The notes beneath the pieces were generated by a model, which was given only the letters and a program-made list of their open reading frames with translations, did no database searches and was not told the DNA's origin. The translations under genes and the position numbers were made by a program. 64,000 nt of DNA from Ophiura sarsii. Lineage: Eukaryota; Echinodermata; Ophiuroidea; Amphilepidida; Ophiuridae. Below, one piece after another: positions 23,829 through 35,653 of the stretch. The first letter of the stretch is position 1, and each line of letters opens with the position of its first letter. The stretch lies in the NCBI GenBank assembly GCA_035610835.1, contig CM069459.1:59179817-59243816 (forward strand), given 5' to 3'.

Positions 23829-24257
23829 TTAAGGGAGGTGTCAACCCTGTTTGGCGCCAAATTTATCAAGCACTGCAACTTTTAAACTACAAAATTTAAC
23901 CAAACTCATATAAAGTCAATTATCTAGGATCGCTTTTTTTGGGGGGGGAGGGGGGGGGGCTTTTTTGCTTTTTATCTCAAAAATCACATTTTTGGCACTT
24001 TTTGGTCAATATTTTCAAAACTAAAAATGTTTAAGCAAAAACAGAAAATGCAATCCTAGATAAGACATTTTTGGCCCCCCAAAAATTTTTGGGCAAAAAT
24101 GTAAAAATTACTATTTTGTTGTGAAATTTTGTACCAAAAAAGGACTCTCCGACTCATTTCATTTGAAAAATTGTATACTTTTATGTACATTACATTACTA
24201 GTTTGAAAGTTACAGTGCTTGATAAATTTCATAAAAAAGGGTTGACACTTCCCTTAA
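23829..24257. mobile_element. TTAA-flanked TIR element, 429 bp
   Basis: TTAA + GGGAGGTGTCAACCCT at the left and AGGGTTGACACTTCCC + TTAA at the right. Inner pair: AATTTATCAAGCACTGCAAC / GTTACAGTGCTTGATAAATT. TTAA duplication fits piggyBac or Kolobok; I cannot choose. It includes a G-rich tract at 23941-23959. Non-coding. Confidence 0.82.
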
Positions 24258-25069
24258 AACCGACTTTAATGATTAGTTTAGTAAAATAAGTGTTCTTTTT
24301 CATGGAAATAGTACAGATTTATACTAGAAAGATTAACCCATATGAGAAACAATGATTTATTGTATCTGTGAATTAGTTTAATGCTTGTTCAAAAGGTTAT
24401 GGCGTCATAAAAGTCGTCGCTATCATATCATAACCTATCATCCAGGGACTTAATCGAAGCTGAACCCTTTGACATTTAATGCTGTATACGTCTGAAAAAC
24501 AATTGTCTATTATTGTTTGATTAGCAGGGCTTCTGGGGAGACGGTTCAACAACAAATGGCTGTGAATGATGAGAGAACAATCACATCTATAAGTGATCTT
24601 ATTTCATAAGATTGAGGCTAAGCAACGAGTTTGTTCTTGTATGAAAACATCATCTTAGACTCCTAACCTTAAAGTGATTTAGCGAATGTTGCGTTTACCG
24701 TTTTTAACAGACTATAGACTAGAGTCTTCTTTAATAGCCAATTCGATTGATCTGATCAGTCTATTTGCTTAACGTTATCTTTTTGTTTCGGTTAAATAGA
24801 GTTTTAAATTGTTGGTAAAATCGATACAATGGTAGGCCTACATCAATATTCAGGAACGTTTGATCCAAAAGATAATTCTTCAATTGGTAATATATTCCAT
24901 ATATCAAATTGGAAAGCCAAATATGTGAAAATAACCTCTCTTTCATTTCCCCCAATAAACCAAATGTTACATTCGAAATAGACGCACTTGTGTCGTACGT
25001 AATTACAAAAGGCACATGCTGTTTAAATGTACTTTTCTGTTTCATCAATCGGAAGCATGTTCTAAATAT
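24258..25069. other. No feature recognised
   Basis: Nothing supported. Confidence 0.4.
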
Positions 25070-25426
25070 TTAAGGGACACAGTGTCATGTTGATTTTTTT
25101 TAAATTTTAATTAATTTACTTCAGAATTCAAGATAAACATTAAAAATTGCCATTATTGTTGTTTCTACTAAAGAAAACCCAGCAAAACTTGAATAAAACA
25201 ATGTTTTAAATATGTTGGAATACCACCCTTAACCATGTAAAATGCTGATCGGGCCCGATCAGCATTTTTTGAATCGACATTTTGTTGTACAAAGAGTGCT
25301 GATTTCTGTTAATCCTTATAGGTGTAAGATGTAATACAATTTTAAAAATATACAAATCCCAGTTTTTATCATATATTTTTGTAATCGAGGGCGCTACCTC
25401 CACCACATCTCTTTATGCCCCTTTAA
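25070..25426. mobile_element. Possible TTAA-flanked element with a 30-bp perfect palindrome
   Basis: TTAA + GGGACAC at 25070 and GCCCCT + TTAA at 25420-25426 could be short decayed TIRs. Inside, 25239-25268 is a perfect 30-bp palindrome whose half-site is AAAATGCTGATCGGG. Boundaries are tentative. Confidence 0.45.
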
Positions 25427-26599
25427 ATCGAAGTCAAAAGTATGTGCCATCTTCTGCTTCAATGGACCTACGGCACATATTCTCCCGGTCACAGTCCGAC
25501 GTACGCGGGCGCACTTCGATCAGCTGCGCGCGCATGCTTGAAAACTCACAAAATGCCGCTAACCAATCAGAGCCGTGAGGTCGAGCTTACGTATTGCAAA
25601 CCACGGATGTCCGTTGCACCGTTTTTGACGGGGGAGATGACGAGCCCGTCATTTGAAACGACGTTTCTAAGTCGTAACCTTTTCACAAACCCCTAAAATT
25701 GCATTTGCTAATAACTTGCATTAATCATCTTCTGAAGCGATTTTGTTGTAAAATGTAATTGATATTGTTATAATATGAAGGTAAGAGGACACAGTAAGTT
25801 ATTTCAGCTATTTGGATGCCATTTAGTAATATACTAAGCTATTTGGATGCTATTTTGTATTATATTATATGATTTAGTAATATACTGAGTCACTGAGTCC
25901 ACGGCCACGGCACGGCCTCTTTGTTCCGTGTTGCCTTGGCTCTCGCAATTAGCCCAATGATTATGGCGAACCCTAGGCTACATCCCCCAGTCATCAATAT
26001 TACCGTACGGACGCTAAAGCTGTACAAATATCGGAGCCTGCAAGATAGCGACATAAGAGGGCGGCTGAGAGTTACAGTCTAGGTGAACCCTTCAATATGA
26101 TTAGCCCAATGATATGGCAACAACCCCTTGAGGACGGGGATCATACATCGTACAAAATATCGGGACCAGATTTAGTTTACGAATCACATTTACACACAAA
26201 ATACACAGAATGTGACCATTTGAAGACTATAATAAGTTGCCTGACTGTTAAATGTAACTAAGGATTACTATGGGAACATAAAAAGATGAGATTATAAAGT
26301 TGAAGTACGCGATCTAATCAGTCAACTTTTTAATAAGCTTATTTCCCCCTATGCTTTCGTGTGTTCAGGCTGACACAGAATGCATACAGGCCTGATTGCA
26401 CTGGGCTACATGTAGAGGGTAAGCTTTAGAATATGTGACGAACCGAAAACGGTGTTCCGTTTCATTATATTAGTATTTCGTTTACTGGATAAGTTTCCCC
26501 AGAGTAAAAATACTGTCCTACATATACTTACTTTATAGTCAAAAGAGGCCCATTATGTTTTCTAAACCATAATGAAATTGTTTACCTTTTCAAACCAAA
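25427..26599. other. No gene; small internal duplications
   Basis: AGCTATTTGGATGC occurs at 25806 and 25844. ATTAGCCCAATGAT occurs at 25949 and 26100. Otherwise unexplained. Confidence 0.45.
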
Positions 26600-27168
26600 G
26601 GGAGTGTTCATTATAAATATTTATTATTTATGGGGGTGGGGGTTATAACATCATAATACTTTCTCTGTCATGACAAAGGTAAAAAGGTCTCAGAATTCCA
26701 CAACATTCATCAACATTATTCAGTGCATTGTCCAAATGAATTTATTATTTATGGGGGGTGGTTGGAAAAAATGGAGGGAGGATCAGAAAGAAATTCTTCG
26801 TTATTTATGGAGGGGGGGGGGGGGGGGGGTTATTACATCATAATACTTTCTCTGTCATGACAAAGGCAAAAAGGTCTCAGAATTCCACAACATTCATCAA
26901 CATTATTCAGTGGATTGTCTAAATGAATTTATTATTTAGGGGGGGGGGGGGTTGGAAAAAATGGAGGGAGGAACAGAAAGAAATGCTTCGTGAGCAGTCA
27001 AATCTACTATTGCTTGATTAATTGGATATACAGGGGGATCAAGAAAAAAAATCAACGAAAAGGGGGATCAAGACAAAAAATAACGCTGTTTGGGGTGATC
27101 AAGAAAAAAATATGTCCAAAGCTCAAATATTTCCAACCTCCACCACCAGAGTATTTATGAACACTCCC
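26600..27168. mobile_element. GGGAGTGTTCAT-ended element with internal duplication
   Basis: GGGAGTGTTCATTATAAAT at the left and ATTTATGAACACTCCC at the right. The interior is a direct duplication: AACATCATAATACTTTCTCT through TGGAAAAAATGGAGGGAGGA occurs at about 26645-26790 and 26833-26975. It also has G runs (26812-26829 and 26939-26952) and three GGGGGATCAAGA-like words (27033-27110). Related to 53154-53363. It looks Harbinger-like because the related copy has TAA duplications. Confidence 0.7.
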
Positions 27169-28105
27169 TAAGAATAACATATGTGTAAGTTACTTTGTGT
27201 GAACAAATAAAGCCAATCATATTTTCCAGTTAAAAAAAATTAGTACCATAACACCACTTTCCAAATTATTTCTGCCATATTACAATACAAAAACATTTTT
27301 TAACATTCAAATATCCGACCAGCTCTACTAGGCGTGCCTAGTCTTGTTATTCTCTAGTTTAAGAATATTTTTAATAACCTTTAATAAAAAAAGTTTTACA
27401 TAACCTATTTCTCAATGTGTCCTTATAATATTTCTGAATGATTCGGTGTCCACCATACAACTTTAATTACCCCAATCCAACTTCTTCATCAATGTTAACC
27501 ATACGTCTTAAAGGTTGTTGACCCTATTCTAGATTTAAGGGCATCATCAGTGTAATGAGAAATGGGACCTTTCATTTGATATCAAAAACACTTTTGAATC
27601 CCTTAGAGTTAAATTGTTAGGAAACATAGTAGCAACGCTGTTTGTTAATGTCTGTTCTTGAACTTTCAACAGTCTTCTATCTCCCCCGTCCAGTTTTTTT
27701 TAAATACCTTGTTTGGGGTGAGATTGACCTCGCGTGCTTTACGCAAGGTAAACCTCGTGTGACATGCGTCCATAAGCACGAATGAAGAAATGTATTAATG
27801 AAAGCAAGTGTCTTATCAAATTGGTTGTGTCAACGTGTGCAGAATGAATATCTAACTTGACCTAGATTCGATTAATAAATTGGATTACCAGATACAATAT
27901 GTGATGGAATAGACGATTGAACTTATTCAATTGAATGATTAAATCAAAAAGAGTGACGACCACCGCTAAGTATTGTGTTAGAAATGTGCCCTTATTACAT
28001 ACTGTCCGAATCGATGGAGAAATGACTCAATGTACACTCTAAAAACTAAAAAGTCAAGACGCAAAGGGCAAATTGAGCGTGGACATATTCACAGCTTTAA
28101 TAGTC
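27169..28105. other. No feature recognised
   Basis: At 28033, TACACTCTAAAAACTAAAAA resembles the terminus of the TACAC-ended word elements, but no partner end is found. Confidence 0.4.
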
Positions 28106-28523
28106 CCGGCCCGTAGCCAGGCCTTTTAGTTAGGGGTTCGATTTTATGATTAAAGTATTGAATATTCTGATAAAGTACTCGCCGCGCGTAGCGGTGCACC
28201 CCCCCCCCCCCCCCCCCCCCTGAAAACTTGAAGAAATGTGAAAAATAGAGGCCTATTTGAAGGCATTTGGTGCACTATTTTAACATAGATTTACCATTTT
28301 TGGATTCAATATATTTATTGCAAAAAAAGGCAAATTCGCGCAGTTACACGGGGATTGTGGTGAGTTCTTTTTCTCTTTCTACTGCTTGTTTATCTATTTA
28401 AATTTCCTAGATCTCTTTTTCTTTCCTTTTGGCCCACATTAACCACTTTCTCTTTCCCTCACCATTTTTGGGGCAACATTTTGGGGGTTCGATCGAACCC
28501 CGAACCCCCTAGCTACGTGCCTG
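28106..28523. mobile_element. hAT-like element with poly-C interior
   Basis: CCGGCCCGTAGCCAGG at the left and CCTAGCTACGTGCCTG at the right are imperfect inverted repeats of the CAGTGGCGTAGCTAGG type. AGGGGTTCGATTTTA pairs with the right-arm GGGGGTTCGATCGAACCCC region. A 22-C run is at 28199-28220. No matching 8-bp duplication was found. Confidence 0.6.
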
Positions 28524-30188
28524 ATACCCACATAATCAGCCTCCTCTATTTGATTGCTACCTTACCAACCAATTTCAAATCACCAACGTTTAATATTTCG
28601 TTCTATACACATCCCGCGGATGACTAAATCCTTCAGTTCAGCTTACTTAACCTTTAAGCCGTCTTTAGAACATATAATTTTACTACAAACACAAATACAA
28701 ACACTCCTACAGAACCTCATTTGCGTTATGCGTTTTGGGGGCACCAAGATGTGTATGGACAAAAATGTACATTATATGAAGAAATTTGCACACGCACTGC
28801 CAGTATGCATAACTATAAACATGTTCACGTTTGAGAACACTTAAAAGTCTATTTGGGAATTATGTTCATGAAATTGTATTCCAAGATAATGTTCAGCAAT
28901 AATACACCACTAGCAACCAAAAGTATTAGGACACTTGGTTATGGTGTCAAAATCATCCCCATATATTAAATTTGGAGTGTAATATTTCACTACGAGTTGA
29001 ACAAATGTGTTGCTGAATCTATTCTTATTAATAAATTCATGATTCCTACAAGAACATCTGCTGATTTAATTCCATGGAATTGAAGAAAACATATGCCTTT
29101 TTTAATTCCCCATACAAATTTCCCATTGGAAATAGCTCATGAATAATTAATTAACCTCACTATAGCCAATAAACTATGGTGGGTACCTGTCACTATTTGT
29201 ACTTCCTTTCAAAAGGCCCTTCTCTATTTGTTTGTAAATGGATTCACTCTTAACTAATCCTAATAGTGTCATTAGTCTTCAATCTCTCACATATGTTGAC
29301 ACTTGATCTCTTTATTCATCTTAAAAAAACGATGTTTGGGATGGAAATTTAATTTTCTTTTGACACCTTTACTTTTATATTTTGAATGGAAACCATCCGA
29401 ATTCTCTGTGCTTTCTCATAGCACCCACATGACTTCACAGTTCAATTCATTTCATGCCAAGCTAATTTGACTCTAAATTAACTAAATATATCAATGCGGA
29501 AAGACTTAAATCACTGAAATACCATTATAAATGTTTTCATATTAAATAAAAATGCCTCAAGAATATACTTGTAAGAACTTTCGATTGATTTTATAACACT
29601 AGAATACCAAAAAGGCTAACACAGTAGTTCAATATATTCCCAGTGGTTTCTCTCAATTTGCAGCTTGCAAGGTGTCCTGAGTATCATTTTAATGTGCATT
29701 ACTATGATACTGAGGAATGAAGAAAGACGACGTGAGCTTTATATTTCGAATAACGATGATTATTAGCATCTGGATCGGAATATGTTGCATAACGTGTATA
29801 TATTTTTACTTGCGAGCTGATACTATATTTATTTTACGTTAAGCCCCTTTAAACATTGGCATTCAGAGACTCACGTGACCGATACTTCACGTAAGAGTGT
29901 ATTATTGTAAAATAACGTCATGCTGTAGACAGAGTATAGACACCGAGCATCTGTTGCTGTTATGATCAATAATGTCACGATCCTACGTGGAATGGCCAAA
30001 GGGGTCCGTCATTTCCAGCATGACCGGTGACAACATAGTAAAACACAATATCAAAAAAGTTGTACATGTACGAACTTTGATATCATATTATTGTCTTGTT
30101 GGCTCGGCTCGAAAAGGATCGGATGATTTTATAATTAACATTATTTAAGTTTCAAGGTGCATTATTCAATTAAATCCGCAGTCTACTC
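28524..30188. other. Mostly unexplained; one Tc1-like solo end
   Basis: At about 28908, TACACCACTAGCAACCAAAA then GTATTAGGACACTTGG has the look of a Tc1-type terminus, and related starts occur at 30755 and 34276. No partner end is seen. The rest is AT-rich without a supported gene. Confidence 0.45.
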
Positions 30189-30447
30189 TTAAACACTTTC
30201 CACACGGCTATTGATTTTACAATATGCAAAACAGATTTTTTTTCTGAAACCTTTCCCGAATTTCAAGGCGTATCTGAAGGATATAACGGAACCAATACAT
30301 TGCATGTTTGTACTTATTTCAATGCATTTCTCATGGTGATTCCAAATATGATATTGAAATTGAAATTAAATAATGTTGATATTTTTGAAATATTTTGTGA
30401 CATTTTGGAATGTCGTTTGCAGACGCCTGCCGGGTTGAAAGTGTTAA
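30189..30447 (+). mobile_element. piggyBac-like MITE, copy 2
   Basis: TTAA + ACACTTTCCACACGGC to GGGTTGAAAGTG + TTAA. It contains GCATGTTTGTACTTATTTC and GGAATGTCGTTTGCAG, with several insertions. Diverged. Confidence 0.85.
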
Positions 30448-30520
30448 AGGGTGATTAGACAAATACACTTAATTTCTATTCAGTTTGAAATAATTATCTG
30501 ACAGTCCATACTTGCAATTT

Positions 30521-30725
30521 GAACTACACAGAACAGTTTTTCAGAAACCTTTCAGAACTTTCAAGTTCTATCACAAGGATTACTGAACCAATATTAGTCA
30601 TATTTGTACTTATTTCAATGCATTTCTCACGGTGATTCCAAATGTGGTAATGAAATCCAATAATGTTGACATTTTTGAAACATTTTTTGTAATTTTGGAT
30701 TGTCGTCACTCGTCTGCAGAGGTAG
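30521..30725 (+). mobile_element. piggyBac-like MITE, copy 3 without ends
   Basis: A match to the family interior from ACAGTTTTTCAGAAACCTTT to GTCGTCACTCGTCTGCAG, in the same orientation, 75 bp after copy 2. Both TTAA termini are lost, so this is a decayed copy or a tandem partial duplication. Confidence 0.8.
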
Positions 30726-30747
30726 TGCTGGCCCGACTGTTCAATAC

Positions 30748-30960
30748 ATGTATCTACACCTAACACAAAAAGTCCCTGACCAGGTAGGTGCTTTGTTGGC
30801 TATTCCAAAATCAATAATCGATACCAAAAATCTGAGATAAACATTTCATGACTTAAGCCTAATGAGCAAATACCTTCTCCGTAGTTTGATAACTCATTCA
30901 TAAAAAATCGAGTAGATAGTTTTGAACGTTTTGAAGTTTCCCAAGCAGATTCGTGTAGCT
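30748..30960. repeat. Dispersed repeat pair with 34270-34450
   Basis: Shared blocks: TACACCTA(A/G)CA(A)CAAAA, then CC(T/G)GACCAGGT, CCAAAAATCTGAGATA, AATGAGCAAAT and TTCTCCG(T/C)AGTTTGATA. Direct orientation. Confidence 0.7.
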
Positions 30961-32461
30961 TGTGAGGCATTCGGCAAACAATTGTAAAGGTTTAATTCTT
31001 AATAATATCTTAGAGATACCGTGGGAATACATGTTTGTCAAGTTTGGATATAATTGATTAACAAAAATACATCACATCATGTGCTCGAACTGTACTTACA
31101 AAAAGATGCTGTTAATTGAATTACCTGCTGATTCCGCATACATACAGCACGATCTGTGGAGGTTGTTGAAAGATTAGAACATCTTCGCGTATCAGTAACA
31201 AAGATACGTAAGAGTATCTACAAGTACTTTCCTGTTATCTTGCATATCCAATATCAAAATAAACGTATTAAGAGAATTCCAGTATCCAAATTATAGTATC
31301 CAATATCACCTATTTAAAGTAACCGTAAGTGATAAATGGAATTACAGAATTTTGTTTTCATTTTAGTGAACTGTATAAGAGTCTATTCCTACATTCATTT
31401 TTGTATCATGTAATCATGGTAATGGTAATGGCAAACCGATTTGTGTGGGTGGATGGTGCAGGGGTGCGTATCCGTTGACCGTTTGTATCCTTCCAACAAG
31501 TAGGCATTTTGTGCAGTTCACGATGACGGACCATGCCCTAGCGTGTTATACATCAGTAAAAGCTATACTGTTTATTTCAAGAGTTTTTTCTTCTCGAAAT
31601 GAGTGTGTTGAATATCACAAGTCATTAACCCCGAGAGATTGATGAGATGAGCTGGTCAGGTTAAAAAGTAATAATAATAATAATACAAATAATACAAGAT
31701 AGTAAATAAGAGTAGGCCTACACTGACTAAGATGGTTTATTGGCCTGCATTACCAGCATCAGGGTAACGTGAAGTTCCGTGGACATATATAATGCGCAAC
31801 TATTAAACAGCGATGCTGCAGCGCCTTGGCGTTCACGAAAATGGCACAATATAATAAATTATGATACATTCTATGGTATTATAGTGCCACTTACTCTTAG
31901 ATTATGACTAATTCAAGCGTGCCCGAGCAACAATTAAAAAGTAAAAAATAATGTAGGTCGAATTTGTGTGCGCTTGGATGAAATTGTAGGTTGTTTATAG
32001 TTAGAGACATATGTTTTTGATCTCAACGATACATATTTATGAGCGCTAATCAGCTGTGACATTTTTTTTTGTCCTTTTCAAAATGCTTTCCCTTTGATAA
32101 TAGACAAACTAATTCAATAAATAAACCGCTCCGACTTGTTACGTTTACACTTATGACATTTAGTTTGTTCGATAAGCTTTTTTACCCGGGCACGAGGAAG
32201 ATGGCAATCATTAACGACATCATAGGTATCCAGTTTAATGAACTATCATATAATATCATCGTACATGTAGTAGATTGTACTTTGCAAATCAAACTCAAGC
32301 AGGAATATGGGCTCTTACGATAATGCTACTGTGATCCTGGCGTGAAAACACTGGTTCGATTCCCGAGATTCCTCATTTTTTTTCAAAACATGATGGTGAC
32401 TTTAATAAAACCATTCATGTCAATTTCTATGAACTACAATATGATGGCCCAGGTATTGACA
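30961..32461. other. No gene; isolated B-box-like word
   Basis: A simple (ATA)n tract lies at 31671-31700. TGGTTCGATTCCCGAG at 32351 matches a tRNA B box, but no A box or cloverleaf is evident, so I call no tRNA. Confidence 0.4.
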
Positions 32462-33782
32462 TACAGGCTGTCTCAAAATGATTAATACCCATAGATGCCC
32501 GAAGTTCAATACTTTCTTGCATCATCAAAATCAATGATATTAGATCTGTTTTTATTTCTTAATAATTGATATACTGTGCCTTTTTATTAGAATTTTAGAT
32601 CGTGAATATCGGACTTATTTAACTGAAGTTACACTCCATTGTGTAAGACATGGTGATTTCACCTTTTTGGCAAAGTGCAAAAAATGTGTGTTAAACAGCT
32701 TGTTTTAAAGAAACTAAAATATTTTCTTAATCTCTTGTCTACTAATCGTTCGTTCCTTTCTATTTTAAATTGTTGTTGTATTATATGACTGTTCAAATTA
32801 TTAATAATTCTTCATTTTGATTCAATTTGAAGAGTAAAAATGGATCGTCACACATGAGTGACCCCAACCTTTGTTTTCTATTTGAACTAGTTTTGAGGCT
32901 AAACCTGAGGGACATTGATTAATAGGTAAAGAAGTGGTCATGGGTAATGAGCAGTGGCTTAAACTGCTTTTTCATATTGGGGAGGAATTTCTTACAAGCT
33001 TAGTAACCATGATATAGTCCGTTTCTGCTTAACCTCACTAACTCCATCCTCCAATGTGAAAATGAAATTTAAGCCCACTGCTAATTCACCCAATTCCACT
33101 TCATTAGCTATTTAGAAGTCCCTAAACACTTGTATGAACTTCTTTTACCTTTTCAAATTAAATCAAAGAGATGAATTATTAATGATTTGAACAACAATAA
33201 CTAATAACGGTTACAACAGAAAGAAACCCAAGATTATATTAGTAGACAAGAGATTATGAGAATACATTTGTTTCTTTCAAACAAACTGTTTCACACACTC
33301 ATTTGTTTTGCACTTTATCGAAAAGGTGTTAAATTGTGGATGGCTTCGTCTGGCAGTGACAGAGGAGGGGCGTAGCGTTATTTGCATTTTATGAATATTG
33401 TAATAAGATCAGTTTGGAAAGAACGCCGGATCGCGACGATCACATCGTGTGAGGTCATGAATATTCATGGCTGAATGATATGGCTGAATATTCATTCACA
33501 ACGAATGATTGACAGTTTACGCTTAACTTCCGGGTCAAGAACTGATAGAGTGCGCTATACTGTGAACCAAATCTCAACAATGGGCAGATATGAGAGTCAT
33601 CCCTCTGAGTGTATCGTGAGTTTGATGAATCCGATATTCATGATTTAAAATTCTAATGAATGGGTACAGTTAGGCACGGATGATGAGAAAAACAACGGAC
33701 CTAATTCCATTGATTGTGATGTTAAATTTTTTTAATGAACTTTGGGCATCGATGGGTACTAATCATTTTGGGACAGCCTGTA
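32462..33782. mobile_element. mariner-type element, copy 1, with nested insertions
   Basis: TACAGGCTGTCTCAAAATGA at the left is inverted at 33763-33782 (TCATTTTGGGACAGCCTGTA wording aside from single changes). Arms match for roughly 200 bp, including ACTCCATTGTGTAAGACATG and CACTTTATCGAAAAGGTG. Copy 39880-40511 is half as long, showing that this one carries extra sequence: about 32840-33170 (with a hAT-like MITE) and about 33338-33606. No transposase frame. Confidence 0.85.
32952..33080. mobile_element. Nested hAT-like MITE, 129 bp
   Basis: CAGTGGCTTAAAC / AAATTTAAGCCCACTG ends. Flanks GTAATGAG and CTAATTCA share the core TAAT only. It lies inside the mariner-type copy, in sequence missing from the sister copy. 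Confidence 0.5.
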
Positions 33783-34269
33783 CTGGTATTGGTATAAACA
33801 CACTTTTGACATGATTGGTGCTAACCTACCACAACTTGTTCTACATGCTGAGGCTTTCTCATACGAGAACATTAAGCAACATTGAACATTGCACAGACAT
33901 ATTCATGCATCAAATTTGTGGTCTATGTAGCTATTAATGATTTGTGCCATAATTAAGAGGAATACCAAAGTAATCTTTGCTATTATTATTGTCCCATTGT
34001 GCAAACTAGTAAATGATATGGTTTACGCAAATTATGCTAGCGGTCTTATTTTTGATTGCATTAATCCCATATTTTCAGAATATTATCATTATTCATTGGG
34101 CTTTGCGCGGTAAATTGATCATGGTCCAGTGGTTTTGAAAAAAGTAAAAAATCGTCAAACAGAGTCCTATTTTCTTTTTTGATTCACCCTGTATACATTA
34201 GATGTTGAAATGGCATTGCTAGACGATGGAATCGCTGCACTGCATTGTAACGGACACGTGGACAGTGTG
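33783..34269. other. Unexplained; solo mariner end
   Basis: TTTTTTGATTCACCCTGTA at 34173-34192 matches the right end of the 42039-42716 type. No left end nearby. Confidence 0.5.
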
Positions 34270-34450
34270 ATTACAGATATACACCTAGCAACAAAAGTCC
34301 CGGACCAGGTGCTTTGAGGTTGGCTAATTCAAAATAGGTAATCGTTACCAAAAATCTGAGATATACATTAAATGAGCAAATTCTTCTCCGCAGTTTGATA
34401 CCTCATTCAACAAAATTGAATGGATACTTTTAAAGTGATGGCGATTTCCA
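34270..34450. repeat. Second copy of the 30748 repeat
   Basis: See the shared blocks listed at 30748-30960. Confidence 0.7.
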
Positions 34451-34866
34451 TGACCGCGCATAACAACAGCAAAGTTGCACTAGGTATAGGAAATCATTGA
34501 TTTGTGTGTGATTACTGTCATAACTCTGTGCTATCTGAATAAGCCACCTAGGTATCTGGATGAATGGGTCTGGAGTGATAACCGCAATATGCGGGACAAT
34601 GGGTTTGACTAGATGTGAAGAATTAAAGCCTTTGCTATCTTTACACACACATGTTCAGTGCGTAATCACACAATAAAGTCTAATCAGTTGCCATTTTTGA
34701 TTGCCACAAATATTAATTCTCCGCATATTGACTCTAATGTATTGAATGACTTGACGTAACACCCGCCTCCATTCCGTAGTAGTTGTTTCTCAACACATTG
34801 CGGGCAGCCTTGACAAAATCAAAATCAAAATCAATAGATAATTACCAATCGAGTCTGTCATTGCTG
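34451..34866. other. No feature recognised
   Basis: Nothing supported. Confidence 0.4.
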
Positions 34867-35215
34867 TTAAAGGAGGGGTCCCGCAAGCGCAACATTGAGC
34901 AATATTTGTTAGAAAAATATTTATCGAGCCGACATTACGTATTTATATAGAAAAAAACATAATACTAGTCACAAAAACGAATAAAACTGCCATCACTCAA
35001 CATGCAATTTTTGAAATTCGCGGCGATCGAGTGTCCCGATGTCGGTGACGTCATGGGTATCGGTGCTCAAAAATTGCATGTTGAGAGAGGGCGGTTTTTA
35101 TTGGTTTTTATCAAAAGTGTGGTGCTTTATTCTATATGATTACAAAAGTTGGGCTCGATAGTTATTTTTCTAACATATAATGCACAATTATGTGCTTGCG
35201 GGACACATCCTTTAA
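34867..35215. mobile_element. TTAA-flanked TIR element, 349 bp
   Basis: TTAA + AGGAGGGGTCCCGCAAGC and GCTTGCGGGACACATCCT + TTAA. Inner inverted pairs: AAAAATATTTATCGAGCC / GGGCTCGATAGTTATTTTT; CTCAACATGCAATTTTTGA / TCAAAAATTGCATGTTGAG. The whole element can fold. TTAA duplication fits piggyBac or Kolobok. Confidence 0.85.
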
Positions 35216-35653
35216 CGCTGACAGATAGTATAATGGTGAAACAGAATCCGAGCCTCTGAAGCCATCTCACAAATTGACCTCAACCCTCTAAATAAAAACA
35301 TGGCTATGCTCTATTATTCATAGTGGCGCCTGATTTTGGATAATGTGTAAACGTTTTACACAATTCTATGTTGGCTTTACAAACAGACTGCGACAATCGG
35401 GTTAAAGCAACTTTCAGGAAAATTAGTTTGTGCAACTTTAGTTAAATCAAGATTTGAGTGAATAGCTATAATATTGCAGATTGCGGTGTTGTAGTTTTAC
35501 AAGGCTGCGAGATTTTAACTGAAGATATTAGCCATGTTTACATTTGAAGAAAGAAAAAACAAATCGGGATTTGTTTTCTTATCACTTTTATTTATTGTAT
35601 ATTTTATAATAGTTTGCTTTAAAAGTAAATTGTTTCCAAGTGAAACATGTTAC
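35216..35653. other. No feature recognised
   Basis: Nothing supported. Confidence 0.4.

Noticed and set aside
32331..32372. tRNA gene suggested by TGGTTCGATTCCCGAG
   Set aside because: No A box, acceptor stem or foldable anticodon arm.
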